Positions 1 through 11,352 of a stretch of DNA of 64,000 bases are shown in pieces. The stretch's first letter is position 1. Each line of letters opens with the position of its first letter. Source of the DNA: Raphanus sativus. Its lineage: Eukaryota > Streptophyta > Magnoliopsida > Brassicales > Brassicaceae. The translations under genes and the position numbers were made by a program. The notes under the pieces are model-generated. The model saw only the letters and a program-made list of their open reading frames with translations, made no database searches and was not told the origin of the DNA. The stretch lies in assembly GCF_000801105.2 (NCBI RefSeq), contig NC_079516.1, positions 7,440,001 through 7,504,000 on the forward strand, in the 5' to 3' direction.

Positions 1-80
1 TGATACAGCTGCTTTGGGTCAACCTTATAATGGATACTCTTGGAGCACTTGCACTCGCTACAGAGCCACCAACAGATCAT

Positions 81-1269
81 CACTACAAGAAATATGTACA
101 TTCTTAGCTCACGATAAACGCTATGGTAGGTCTTTCATAGCGTTTTATGATCTGCTATGTCATCGGCAGCCATCATAGATACCCCTTCTACGATAGCATT
201 TTTTTAAATGCTATGTAATATATAGATACGATAGCAATAACTGAATGATATTATTAATTTAACGATAACAATATCCCCTTCTACGATACCAGGTTTGTAT
301 CTTTCTTCTATAATTATGTCATAAACATCCTCCTTATATGTTTCAAACATCCCCCCTTGTCATCCTTTCCACTAGTCTCTAGCTCAGGTTCATCTTCCTT
401 ATCTGTTTCAAACGAGTAGTTAGAGAAAGTTGACAACTTTCTGCAATTTTCAGGCAAGCAAGCTTTGAAACAAGACAAAACAGCTCGGAACTGATTTGAG
501 AACTAACTCAAACACAAACCCTAGTCTCGAAAATTAGCTATTCCAAAAGATAGACACTTTACCAGGTTGCAAACAAAAGCAGACGTGAATCATCAAATGT
601 TATAAAAACAGAGTCCCACACTAGACGAACAGACCACCGTCGCTCCTGTATCTTCACCGCCGTCGTCCTCTTCCTCTGTCTTCTCTGTCTCCCTACCGAG
701 GAAGAGAAGCTCCGCCGTGGGTTCGCCTCTGTCAAAACGCAGTCAGATTCTAAACGGAGAGCGTGAGAAGAGATGGAGATAGAGAAAGCAAATCTGACCT
801 CGCAGATGGTGGAGAGTCGTCGGGTTTCTTCCTCGACCCAACCCAACTGAGCTTGGATCCGTTCAGAACTTCCGGTCATCCTCCTCGTCAATTTCGTTTC
901 TAAGTGGCGGAGAAGAAGAAGAGAAAGAGAAAACAGTACGGGTGTGGGACTTTTTTTTAGGGTTTCTCTGTTTAGAGAGGTTGGATTTTTTTTTTTAACT
1001 CTCTGTAGCACAATAGCACAATAATTTTTCTAACTTAAATATCATAAGTGTTATATTAAGAGGGAAATAATTATCGATTTGGCGCTTGTCTGATTTTCAT
1101 TCAAGTATTGGCGAAATTAGTTCCCGCTTACTCGTATCATAGCATTTACTCTATCATAGCATTTATCTAATGCTGTTATAAAATTCGGAAATTTTTAATT
1201 TATCTACGATAACAGTTCGGTAAAACGAGCTATAGTATTGTGCTATGAATGTCAACTTTTTTTGTAGTG
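81..1269. mobile_element. Non-autonomous CACTA (En/Spm-like) transposon, 1189 bp
   Basis: The ends are CACTACAAGAAA and TTTTTTGTAGTG, an imperfect terminal inverted repeat starting with CACTA. The element is flanked on both sides by the 3-bp target duplication CAT (78-80 and 1270-1272), the length typical of this superfamily. Removing it restores the pump reading frame exactly (PTDH/LMHRT). Just inside both ends are many short copies of a motif around TATCATAGCATTT in both orientations, matching the subterminal repeats that CACTA transposases bind. No transposase is encoded, so it must be mobilised in trans. The minus strand holds an exon-like open frame (799-879) listed separately. Confidence 0.92.
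799..879 (-). other. Exon-like open frame inside the CACTA element, possible captured gene fragment
   Basis: On the minus strand an ATG at 879 opens MTGSSERIQAQLGWVEEETR and continues for 27 codons to ...TICE. It is followed at once by a GT that looks like a donor site (797-798), then pyrimidine-rich sequence and an AG acceptor-like site. About 90 bases upstream of the ATG is AAACCCTA, a motif frequent in plant 5' leaders. This arrangement is what a captured first exon of a host gene looks like. I do not recognise the donor gene, and it could be chance. Confidence 0.35.
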
Positions 1270-2171
1270 CATCTTATGCACAGAACCCCTGTTGGAAGAA
1301 GGTATAACACCATGAACATCCTGAAAATTTTAGTGAAACAAAATTAAATATATTGTGGTTTATGGATTTGCAGGGAACCTCTAATAACAAACATCATGTG
1401 GAGGAACTTGCTTGTGCAGGTGACTTTGTCAGCAGTTTTATGTTAAATTTATTAGTAGAACATTTTCTAGAGTGCATATCTCTGATATTATAAATTTGGG
1501 GGATGTTGCAGTCATTATACCAAGTGGCTGTCCTCCTAGTTCTAAACTTTGCAGGCTTGAACATTCTTGGCTTGAGCAAAGACAGCAACCATGCACATGC
1601 TGTGGAAGTGAAGAACACTATGATATTCAATGCATTCGTTATGTGTCAAGTAAGCAAACCATCTCTTCTCATTCATCTCCTTATTCTTAAACCATATGGA
1701 ATTGGTTTTAATCATGCAAGTCTTGCAGATATTCAACGAGTTCAACGCAAGGAAACCTGATGAAATGAATGTTTTCAGTGGTGTAACTAAGAACCCTCTC
1801 TTCGTTGCAATTGTTGGAGTCACTTTTGTACTTCAGGTAAGACCAATAACACAAAGTCTCTTGACACTTGATAGCATCTGGTAGTGAACTCTTGTGGTTG
1901 AAAATGCAGATACTCATTGTTACTTTCCTTGGAGAGTTTGCTCATACAGTTGCACTGAGTTGGCAACTATGGCTTGCTTCTGTTGTCATCGGTCTTGTCA
2001 GGTAGGACCATTTTATTTCTACTTGAAACACTTAGTGTCATCACTAATTTGTTGTCTCTCTGCAGTTGGCCACTTGCAGTTGTTGGGAAGCTGATTCCTG
2101 TACCCAGGACTCCGATGAGCGTCTACTTCAAGAAACCGTTCCGAAGATACAAAGCCTCAAGAAGTGCATAA

Positions 2172-2822
2172 ACACATTACTAGATAAGTCATCTTCTTCA
2201 TACTGCAACTACAGAAGCAATAACCTGTGACAATGGCCTAAACCTCTTAACCTTTCTTTCTTTATTTTACATGGTAATAGTATTTACAAATGTATCCAAT
2301 TATTTTTGTCCCTTTTTCATATTTCTTCCTTCTTTTTGTATGATGTAAAAGTGCAACTGTGAACTGAATTTGATTTGGGGTTGTACTAATGAGAGTTTGG
2401 CTCAGTCTTTGTTTTTTCAAAGTGTTGTTTAACATGGAGGATTCTCTGTGTTCATACCAACCAAAACTCTTTGCTCTCTGTCTGTAAAGAAGCTTTCATG
2501 AGCTCAATCTACTGTCCACATGGCATCACTAGTTTTGGAAACCAATGGACAAAGTAAAAGATCACATGGTTCTTCCTTCATCAAACCCTCCACACTAAAT
2601 CAATCTTATAAAACAAATATTATGTGTCTCATACTATAGAACAAAATTTATAGAATGCAAAGGCCAGCAGAATCAAATTGTAAACCTCAATTGTTTTCTT
2701 TCCTACACAAGGCAACCTTACATAAAAAAAAAACAAGAAAACATCAAATCAAATAGCTTACACTTGGTGAAAACTGAGAAGTCCCATGTCTGGATAGATC
2801 ACTTTTAGAAAGATGGGAAGGT
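2172..2822. other. Convergent intergenic stretch, ACA9 and MSR1 3' ends
   Basis: This holds the two 3' untranslated regions of the convergent ACA9 and MSR1 genes. It is T-rich after the ACA9 stop and A-rich before MSR1. I see no coding potential or repeat structure. Confidence 0.6.
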
Positions 2823-4686
2823 TCAGCAAAAGCATGAATAAGCCAAGTGGTTCTTCTTTGAGATGTAAGGAGAGATGAAATCCGTAGCAAGGGAAGAACT
2901 CTCAGAGATCTCTGCTGGAACTAGCACTTGAGGCTTACCCAAAGCTATCCTTTTCCCAACTGTGTTTGCATAAAACAGACCCGATATGGCTGGAACAAAC
3001 ACATCACTTCTTGAGCTTATGTAGAAGTCAATAACATTTTCATACTCAGAACTCTCTGATTCAAGGTACTTTGATCTCTTGCTTGCCGGCATTATTGCCT
3101 CCTGCCATTTGTTAAGTGACAAAGAACATTCAAGATTAGCAACATAGTAAGAAAACTTTCTTGGAGTAAAGAATGTTTGATCAACACACCTTAGTAAACG
3201 TTTTTGGGAAGATATCCTTAAGGATATTGAGGCTACTGTCCCATCTAGGCTGAGTCAGATAGATGGTTGTGTCACCAGAAAATCCAAGCTTCCTCAAGAA
3301 TACAGCAATCTCTTGAGCATTGTAACAAGTCTTGGACCCTGCTACACCAGTTGAATGACAATTCTTCTTCTCAAGTGCTTCGATTCTAAGGTCCACAGCT
3401 ATGAAACGGCCATCTGATTTCTTGCTATGAGTCCTTAACCGCTCAATCATTGACTCAACTACTGCATTGAGCTCAGGTTGCAACTCCAAGGAACCAAACA
3501 TTGCCAAACAAGCCACAGGATCGGTTTCACCGTCTTGTGAGGATTTCCTCAGGTTGACAGAAGGGAAGTATGTAGCCACTCGAATGTTTCCTTTGGACTT
3601 GAAGATGGGTTCAACGTGTTCTTTGATGTAGTCTTCTGTAACTCTTGTAGGGACTTTAACAATGGCGATGTCTCTTAGAGATACTTCTTCAGGCAATTGT
3701 TTGACAACTTTGATGACGTTCTCCAAGCTTTTGATTAGTTTATCAGCATCATAAATGTCTTCAAAACTCCTGATTAAGCCATACATTGATGGTTAGAACC
3801 CAATTGTTAAAAAACCATAAAATGTCATTAACATAGATAGACAAACAACTCTTATATAACCTTTCATCACCAGGTTTGCTTCCTCTTATATCAGGAAGCA
3901 CTAGTGTTGCTCCAAGATGCTTTGCCACCATTACAGCATCAGTGATCTGAACCAGAAGATCAGAATTTAACTACACATCTGAATAAAACCATGGTTGACT
4001 TCACAAATCAAACTTCAAAAGCTTTTATAAAGCTTACCTGGGAGATATGGTACTCAGGACCATTCGTTAGAGAGAATGTAACGTACCCTTTTGATGATAC
4101 CGCTTCATCTGCAACATTTAATCCTCAGTAAAATAGTCAAGAATCAACTACGCAAATAGAAATAAGAAACTTCACAAGTAGTCTGGTTAAAACAAAAGAC
4201 ATACCGGATAACAATGTTGGCCAACAAGGATTAAGGTCATTGTTATCATCCATCCAAGGTCCTTTATTCCCTTCTAAGGCTCCAACAAGACTTTCTTTCA
4301 CAGATACTCTGGATCCTTCGAATTCTATGTCATTTGCATCTCCCTGAGCTTTCTCCTGTAAGTACACAAGAAAAAAAGGTTCAGAGTTTTATCCACTATT
4401 AGTTTTCACAGTTGACTCTTTAACTTGATTCGTGCAAATCTACATTTTATCTAAAAATGGAAAGTTTTGTTGTTCAAGAAAACCCTTTAACGCACAAATC
4501 AAGAAAGTTCCACTGATCAAGCTAACAGTCTACTTTGAATTAGATCTGCTTCAAAGAAAATATTGTCGGCAGAGAAGATAGTACCTGAAGAGAATCTAAG
4601 TAATCTCTATGAAGCATCTGTGCGAGCATCACAAACATGGCAATGGTGAGAATACCAGCAACCACTTGCCTCAAATCCACACCCAT
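2823..4686 (-). CDS. MSR1: O-fucosyltransferase-family protein, MANNAN SYNTHESIS-RELATED 1 type
   Basis: Six exons on the minus strand: 4585-4686, 4205-4355, 4038-4108, 3861-3946, 3190-3769 and 2823-3101. Together they are 1269 nt, 422 residues, the length I recall for Arabidopsis MSR1. The start MGVDLRQVVAGILTIAMFVM gives a short cytosolic tail followed by one membrane anchor (about residues 7-24), as in a type II Golgi protein. The rest is a plant GT65-like O-fucosyltransferase domain, including DIYDADKLIKSLENVIKVVK, and it ends KKNHLAYSCFC. In Arabidopsis MSR1 promotes glucomannan synthesis; direct enzymatic activity is not established. All introns are GT-AG and the frame is intact. Position beside the ACA9-type gene matches Arabidopsis order. 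Confidence 0.92.
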
Positions 4687-7145
4687 TTCTACTTTTCTTA
4701 CAAAACTGGATCGTGAAAACAGAGGATACAGAGTTGAAATAGAGAGAAGGAAGGAAAGAAAAGGAAAGTCCAACAAAGAGAGTGAGGTGTGGGGCAGATA
4801 GGGACAAGGTATCTTCCTCAAATATGAAACCTCACTTCCCTCTTGTGATTGATTACTCTTTTAATCTTTTTTGTGGTTAAAGTCAAGTTTAGTCTCTAGG
4901 GAGGGAGTGTTATAGTCACTACTGTTTGTTGAAGTTGAAGTCCTACGCAAACAAAAACATTAGTCAGCCACCGACACTTTTTTTTTTCTTGCCGTGAATG
5001 TTGGTATACTTTTTAACCGGTGGTTTAAGAAAACCGAAACCAAACCAATTAGAATACAGCGTTCTGCTTGTTTTCTTCTTAAACATTTCTTACTCTTTTT
5101 TTTTGGTCTTTAATCAGATAAACTATGGTATACTATAAATAACATGCGAGTTAAAATTTTAGCTAAAATAGTAGTAAATATTAACAAATTTAATTCTCAA
5201 ATCATTGATATAAAGTTTGAAATCACATATCACTAATCATACCAAGAAATATAAAAAAAAATCTCATCAATTATACAGAATATATATTTAATGGATTTAA
5301 TCTTATATCGTTGATAATAAAGTAAGTTTTAAGAATATACTAAAATCCCCTTTCTAATAAAATAAGAGTAATTGCTTTAACAGACAAATTAATTATAAGC
5401 AAATGATAAAGCACGGGATTACATATATAATGATAAAGCACGGGATTACATATAGGTTTATACACGTTATAAACGTGTAATTGGTTTTCGTAATTATATT
5501 ACTCAAAAAAGCAATTGTAATGATGCATATTGGTAGAGGCCATGTACGAGTTCAATATGTTCAGATGCTCAACTTTTGTTAACCACGCATTGTTTATCTC
5601 GGACTCGGCGGATGTGTACCACATAATAAGTACAACATTGGTTAATTTTTATGTTATCTAGAATACCGGTTAACGCAAAGAAGCAAAAATTACAAAAAAA
5701 TAGTGAACCTCAGGAAAGAACACATACACATGTAGATCAATGATCACAATTATTCATGACTCTGTATATTGCTTTCCTTATCTTCTAAGTTTATGAAGGG
5801 GGGATCACAAATGAGCACTTGATTGTTTGTTTGTTCAATGGTAGCGTAACGCAGTGTAATGCAACCACACCACTCGAGTCGAGAATAATAGACAGAGTCA
5901 ATAGCCACTCATATACAAAACCTATTTTCACGCTACATAATCTGAGAGACCTAGGGCTGGGCAAGAAAATCAAATTCGAAAATCTGAATCAAACCGACCT
6001 AAAAAAGGATAAATCTGAACCAAATTGAATTTGAGATAAATAATTGATTAGGTCTTATTTTACGGTATTTTGAATTTTTGGTTTATTCAAACCGAACAAG
6101 GATTCAAATGCAATTTAATATCTAAAAAGTTCAAAAAATCAAAAATCTAAAGAAGAACCATACTAATATTGAATCTAATTCATAATAAATACCTAAATAT
6201 TCAAAGATTTAACAATATACTTAAAATATATACTAGTAGTTAACTCAAATCTGAAATACTTAGTTTTCATATTAAAATTTAAGTTGTTGACAATTATATT
6301 TGAAGTTTGATTATGAATAAGTTTACTTTTGAAGTTTAAACAATGTTGGTTTATTTTTAAAGTTTAAATAATGGTTTATACATTTGTAGAATTGTTAGTT
6401 GCTAATTTTAACATATTTATATTTTTCTCATCTTAAGAAAATCACTTAAGAATCATGCCATTAAGTTTTTGTGAAGTACAAATTGTTTAAATTTTTCAAA
6501 TAAAATATGTATTTTCGAAACACAATCAAATATTTGGGTAACTAAAACCGGAACTAGAACTCAAGTCATACTAATATGGGTTCAACCATGTTTTCAAAGT
6601 GTTAATATATCTGAACTAACTCGAGAAACCCTGAATCGACTTCGAACTGAAATTTTAAAATATGAGTTAAATCATATATATTATAAAATTTGAGTTAAAT
6701 CATATATAAGTATGTGGCGCATACTGAAATAAATATATAAATTAGCAAAATAAAAAATTAGTGTGGGATAGGTGCCACATCCATCATCCATCAGTGTCCA
6801 CCCCTGATCTTGATGGGCTTAGTCTCATGCCTACAGAGAATTGAAAATCGATTGAACTCGAACTAAACCCGATTGGACACCCAATCATTTATACCAAGAG
6901 AGACCCATTAAACCCATCTCCGTTTGCGTTTTTTTTTCTCAAAACAAGTGTAGGGCTGACTACTCACGGGTCTAAGACCCAATCACATGGGCTAATTTTG
7001 AAGGCCCAATGGGCTGACACTGATTTTGTGGGGGGGTAATTTGACTTAGGTCTGCGAGTTATCCCTTTGGTCTCTTCTCTCAACTGCAGCAAGTCTCTGT
7101 GATAGCTTTCAATCTTCTTCTTCTCTTCTTCTCGATATCGTGTCG
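4687..7145. other. AT-rich intergenic region with degenerate transposon traces
   Basis: There is no gene here. A 28-bp unit (AATGATAAAGCACGGGATTA and following bases) occurs twice in tandem at about 5401-5456. From 5951 (TAGGGCTGGGCA) to about 6806 the sequence repeats phrases rich in AAATC, AACCGA and ATTCAAA. Its start resembles a hAT-type terminal repeat, but I could not find a matching target duplication. PGR7 and At3g21210, which lie in the corresponding Arabidopsis interval, are not visible. Confidence 0.5.
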
Positions 7146-7587
7146 ATGGCATCGAACGCAGCGGTTCCGTTCTGGAGAGCGGCGGGGATGACGTATATAA
7201 CCTATTCCAACATCTGCGCGAATCTGGTGAGGAAATGTCTAAAGGAACCTTTCAAGGCTGAATCAATCAATCGCGAGAAGGTTCACTTCTCCCTCTCCAA
7301 ATGGGCTGATGGAAAGCCCCAGAAACCAGGTTTCTCCTTGCTTGTCCAATCATTGTTCACCTTTGTTTCTGTTTGTCCAATCGAGACCTAGGAGATTATT
7401 TAAGGTTTTTGACTTTTAATTAGAACCATTACAATACGATAGCGTTAGGTCTTGTGTGCTGCTCACATTTGTTAAATCTTCTGACGTCGGTGTCAGGTTT
7501 AGACAATGCTCTTTTAGCTTGGTTAAACTCATGTTTTGTTCGTCCTCTTTGTTGACAGTTCTGCGCTCAGATGCACCTGAAGTTTGA
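7146..7587 (+). CDS. ATP synthase epsilon subunit, mitochondrial (F1, small)
   Basis: Two exons, 7146-7329 and 7559-7587, make 213 nt, 70 residues, the normal length of the plant mitochondrial epsilon subunit. The protein begins [20 protein letters not shown], contains [19 protein letters not shown], and ends VLRSDAPEV after a GT-AG intron. It belongs to the central stalk of F1-ATPase and stabilises gamma and delta; it is not the bacterial or chloroplast epsilon. An in-frame GTG and TCG precede the ATG, but the ATG at 7146 matches the family start. The intron argues against a retrocopy. The closest Arabidopsis gene I recall is At1g51650, on a different chromosome from its neighbours here. Confidence 0.93.
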
Positions 7588-8712
7588 GACATTTTGATCA
7601 AAGATATATGGTTTCTTAGTTTGATGATGTATTGCTTCTCTGTATGGATGAGATAGTAAAAGGAATGCAATAACGTCTCTCCGCATATTTTATTTCCTTT
7701 ATTGTTTGTAATGAAAGATTGATGATACTCTCCCATCAAATAATGATATAAACACGGGTACTTCTGTTTCTATTATGTTGTGGATTCTTCTGATATACTA
7801 TTATTCTCAAATGAAATATGGTTCGAATTTTGACAAACTATTAAGTGACTTTGATAAGCAAACAAAATGCCTTTTGAGAATTCTGAAGGCCAAGTCATGA
7901 TAATTGTGAGATACTCTTTTATAAAGAACAAAATGGGAAGAGATACTATATATAGCTTTTTGTTTCACGTCCAGAATCAACTAGCCTAAAGCAGCACGAT
8001 ACTGAAATATCTGGACAGATGATAAGTAGACTCCAAGCTAGCTCTTAGAAACTCCTGCGTCAGGCTCTGTTCCTCAACTGAAACTTCACCTGAAATATTC
8101 CAACCTGATTTTCCCTGCATAGGCCAAACCAGACCTAGGATGGATACATATACCTATTGCCTACACTGTAATGTTGGAGTGCATTTCTTCAACTAAATTG
8201 CATGTGCATGTTCATCAGCATAAGAAGAGAGAATGACCAAGATAGAAAATGAAAGAAGAATGAACACCAACGTGAGAGATCATGAGAGTCGCATGCCAAA
8301 AATGTAATATTATGTTATTCATGTGATAGGCGAGAAGGCATCTGGATGTCATCCCAGATGCCTTCATGTTATATTAATTCCTAGCTGGCATATTAAATGG
8401 AGTTTCATTGGTCGATATGATGAAAATGAATCTCACAAAGTAAAGGCGATAAAGCAGCAAGAAGAAAAACAAACGGCAAACCCAACTCCTAGAGATTTAA
8501 GAAACCACACATGAGAATGCATGTAGCAAAGCTAATAGGTGTGACACATGTTTATATGTTGATGATGTCACACTATATGCAACCATCACATGAACAAGAA
8601 GTAATGCTGATGCTTAAAAAGGTCGAGAATGAAATGGATGCAAATGCAGACTGCCTGCAAGATGCATCCTATTCTTGGGAGATAGAGAAAGAGAGAACAT
8701 CCCCTTCACGGT
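7588..8712. other. Intergenic region between the ATP synthase epsilon and RRM genes
   Basis: Convergent 3' ends. I find no supported gene. The one clear structure is a perfect 12-bp stem with an 8-nt loop at 8334-8365 (GAAGGCATCTGG pairing with CCAGATGCCTTC), about 350 nt past the stop of the RRM gene. Confidence 0.5.
8334..8365. other. Perfect 12-bp hairpin
   Basis: The arms GAAGGCATCTGG and CCAGATGCCTTC flank ATGTCATC. There is no longer arm that would make it a typical plant microRNA precursor. It may be a fold in the 3' untranslated region of the RRM gene, a decayed repeat, or chance. Confidence 0.4.
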
Positions 8713-10874
8713 CTACTGATACGTCAAGGCTCCTTGAGATCCATTAGTGCTTGGTGAAGGAAAGAAGGAGTGGCCTCCGCCGTCCTTCCTTTTCCCATAT
8801 GGATTCTTGGAAAATGTATAACTCGGTTAAGAAGAAACAAACTGAAATAGAAAAAAATAACTAGAATATAAAAGAAACGGCAAGAGTGAATGATGTGTTA
8901 AAAGGATATTGGATCCTCATGCCAACTGAACCAGAGCTTGGAATGACAGCACCTTGCAAGTTATGGTGAACGTTGGTGGCACTATTCACATCCTGAAAGA
9001 ATTTCAAAATAGAACCGTTTAGCAGTATGCTGTAGAATGTTTCCAAGTACGTAGACACACAGATAGCTAACTAACCTCGAATTCAATAAAACAAACTGTA
9101 TGCCTTTCTTGTCTCAGAATTTTCATTTGCTTGAAACCAGGCTGCCTGCAAGATGGAAGTACAGTTGACCACTCGATAAGACAGTAATAAACAAGTGAAT
9201 GATCTCAAAGAAAGCAATGGACAGAAGGAGTGGCATAAAAGCAAACAGATACTCACGCGCTCAACAGACTCCTCAGTTCTTCTTCGTTAATATTCTCCCC
9301 GAGATTACCAATAAAAAGGGTATTGCAAGGAGGGTTATCCTTAATATTCTGCAATAGAAAACAGCATGAGATATAAGATCAGCAAACCTAGGGGAGGAAC
9401 CTCAAAATGGTTAAAAAATTTATAAAACAATCAGAAGCTATAGCATGCTCAAAGCAGTTCACAATGTATCTAGATTTAGTAATAACTAATCACAAGCGAG
9501 TATAGTATGAACTTGAGTTTGTAAATATTAGACAGTCAACACATGGATTCCAGGTAGATAATAGCAAAATATATAAAGAATAAATTGATGAAAGAATTGC
9601 AACTTCACCTGGACGGGCACATAAGAACTAGGAGCTGCTATAGGTGCGGAGGGAGGCATTGGTACAGGGGGAGCATGGTAACCTGCATAGGGATCATATG
9701 GTGGAGCTGCGGCTGACAGATACCTGAATCAAATTATACTTGATGTCAAATTAACAAGTAAACAGAAATAAATGTACCAAAAGAATCGGCCTCCAATGTT
9801 TTCATAACATCTTAAATTAATTATATATGAAGCAGAATAAAATGCCTCACCCATGGCCATGAGGTGGACCCCAAACTGGAGGTGGGGGAGGGTGGAAGGG
9901 AGACGGACTATAAACAGAGTGTGTGCAGTCACCACCACCAGTTCTTAGGCGCTTACTTTGATCATATGCATTTGAATCCCCAACGATTCCTAACGGAATA
10001 ACAATAGAGAAGTTCAAAGGTTAAATAATGATTTGGTGATAGTACCAAAGAAACAAAACCAAACACGCTTCAGCAATGACATGACCAATGCTTTAGATAA
10101 TAAAAGTTTTAAGCTAACCTCTTTTAACAAAGAGATTCTTCTTGGCCATCTCTGCATGTAACACAGACTTTGACTCCGCATCAAACACCAGATGCTACAT
10201 GCCAAAAAAAAAAAACAATATACAACATCATAAACTGAAAAAATAAAAAGGGTAAGAAGGATTAGAGTGAACAAGTAAAACGGACAGACAGACCTGAAGG
10301 ACATCTCTGGCAGCCAAGGCAAACTGTGCAGTGGAGAAAAGAGCAAAGCCCATGGGCTTCTCTCCCTTGAAGTTCACCTGCGAAGCCTCGTAACCTGGTA
10401 ACCATCTTAAGAGATTCAGAAGCTCTCTCTCTTTCACATCATCCGGAAGACCAGCGATGAAGATTGTCCGAAGCTGAAAACAACAGATTCAAACTCGTGT
10501 AAGAGTATACATATCTCAATCAAATCAATCGACTAAACAACAGCACACAAATTAAAGAAAAAAAAATCTCAACTTGAAGCAACATCAAAGTAATCTGGTC
10601 TTAACAACTACAAGAAAGCTGGTCTCAACAACATATCACAAAAACAACCAAAACAATACTTAGAGATAGAGAGAGAGAGAGAGACAAGAAGTAGAGTTGT
10701 AACCTCGTCGTAAGGAGGACGATTATGGTTGTCGACTAAACCAGGGGGAGGAGGGTGATGATGATGTACAGGCGGAGGATGTGGTGGAGGAGCTGATGAT
10801 ACTGCGGCGGGAGGAGGCGGAGCTCCTGTGGGTGGCCACTGCTGGTGGTAAGGGTGGATTCCGGCGCCGGCCAT
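8713..10874 (-). CDS. Two-RRM RNA-binding protein (At3g21215-like)
   Basis: Nine exons on the minus strand: 10704-10874, 10294-10473, 10119-10194, 9851-9989, 9609-9723, 9257-9348, 9076-9145, 8910-8992 and 8713-8815, totalling 1029 nt, 342 residues. The N-terminus (MAGAGIHPYHQQWPPTGAPP) is Pro/His-rich. RRM1 follows (TIFIAGLPDDVKERELLNLL), then a linker with PFHPPPPPVWGPP and PYDPYAG. RRM2 follows (NTLFIGNLGENINEEELRSL). The end is KNPYGKRKDGGGHSFF...GALTYQ. This layout fits the plant U1A/WHI3-like group that binds RNA in the nucleus or cytoplasm. Seven introns are GT-AG; the last (8816-8909) is AT-AC. A GA-rich leader lies above the start. No defect is seen. Confidence 0.93.
8816..8909 (-). 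other. U12-type AT-AC intron (last intron of the RRM gene)
   Basis: On the minus strand the intron begins ATATCCTTTT, an exact match to the U12 donor consensus, and ends TTATAC. A U12 branch-site match (TTCTTAAC) lies about 10 nt before the acceptor. No usable GT donor exists nearby. Splicing at these borders gives M-R-I-Q-F-S-K-N-P-Y-G in frame, matching the conserved protein. It is 94 nt long and would need the minor spliceosome. Confidence 0.92.
10665..10684. repeat. GA microsatellite in intron 1 of the RRM gene
   Basis: A run of GA units (GAGATAGAGAGAGAGAGAGA). A second GA tract lies at 10881-10900 in the leader of the same gene; such tracts are common in plant leaders. Confidence 0.8.
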
Positions 10875-11082
10875 GCGATGGAGAGAGAGAGAGAGAGAAT
10901 GGAAACCCTAAGAGAAGAGAGAGAGAGATTTGCTCGGCGGAAGAATTAACGAAGGACAAGTGTGCCAGGCTTGTTTTACTAAGTAAATCACATGCTTTGC
11001 ACGTGTTGAGCCTAGTGGGCTGAATTGAAATTTCGTTCTTTTAGTAGAAAACGAATGTTATAAAAAGACTCATAAATTTTAG

Positions 11083-11352
11083 TGTATCAGAAATTTTAGT
11101 AAAGAGAAAATTTGTATACCAGTAGAGAGGAGATAAGACTAATATATGAATAATATGCGAGAGAGAGCTTCTTATACAAGGAGGAAGAGAGGTCTGTTAC
11201 AATTGAATCGTTCATTCGTATAGAGAATAAAAAGCAAAAGTTAATGTGCATATATAGTGACATGGACTCCACATAATAAATATTTACATCATTTTGTCAA
11301 GTTTGGTGTGTCAAGGTATATTCTTGACGTTGTATTATTCACATTTATAACA
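11083..11352 (-). repeat. 3' LTR of the copia remnant
   Basis: It runs 270 bp from TGTTATA to TGATACA, has TG...CA ends and sits directly after a polypurine tract. The matching 5' LTR is not in the window. The RRM-gene-proximal boundary is inferred from the TG/CA ends only. Confidence 0.6.

Larger units (their letters stand above)
1..2171 (+). pseudogene. ACA9: Plasma-membrane Ca2+-ATPase (ACA9-type), 3' part, exon split by a CACTA transposon
   Basis: This is the C-terminal part of a type IIB (autoinhibited, calmodulin-regulated) P-type pump that exports Ca2+; the gene begins upstream of the window. Frame 3 of bases 3-80 reads [20 protein letters not shown], the classic segment before the last membrane helices. 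The exon stops at 80, a transposon fills 81-1269, and the same exon resumes at 1273-1301 (LMHRTPVGRR). Later exons are 1374-1419, 1512-1649, 1729-1836, 1910-2001 and 2066-2171. They encode the final membrane helices and the end PFRRYKASRSA, with TAA at 2169-2171. All borders are GT/AG. The family has ACA8, ACA9 and ACA10; ACA9, pollen-expressed in Arabidopsis, is chosen because MSR1, MKK5 and ABCC8 follow. Downstream exons show no frameshift, so the insertion looks recent. The gene is probably non-functional unless the element is spliced out. Confidence 0.85.

Noticed and set aside
559..1011. 150-residue minus open frame in the CACTA element as a full gene
   Set aside because: Its stated start lies in a poly-T/A tract; only the 799-879 part looks exon-like.
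8334..8365. Hairpin as a microRNA precursor
   Set aside because: The stem is only 12 bp, far shorter than plant precursors.
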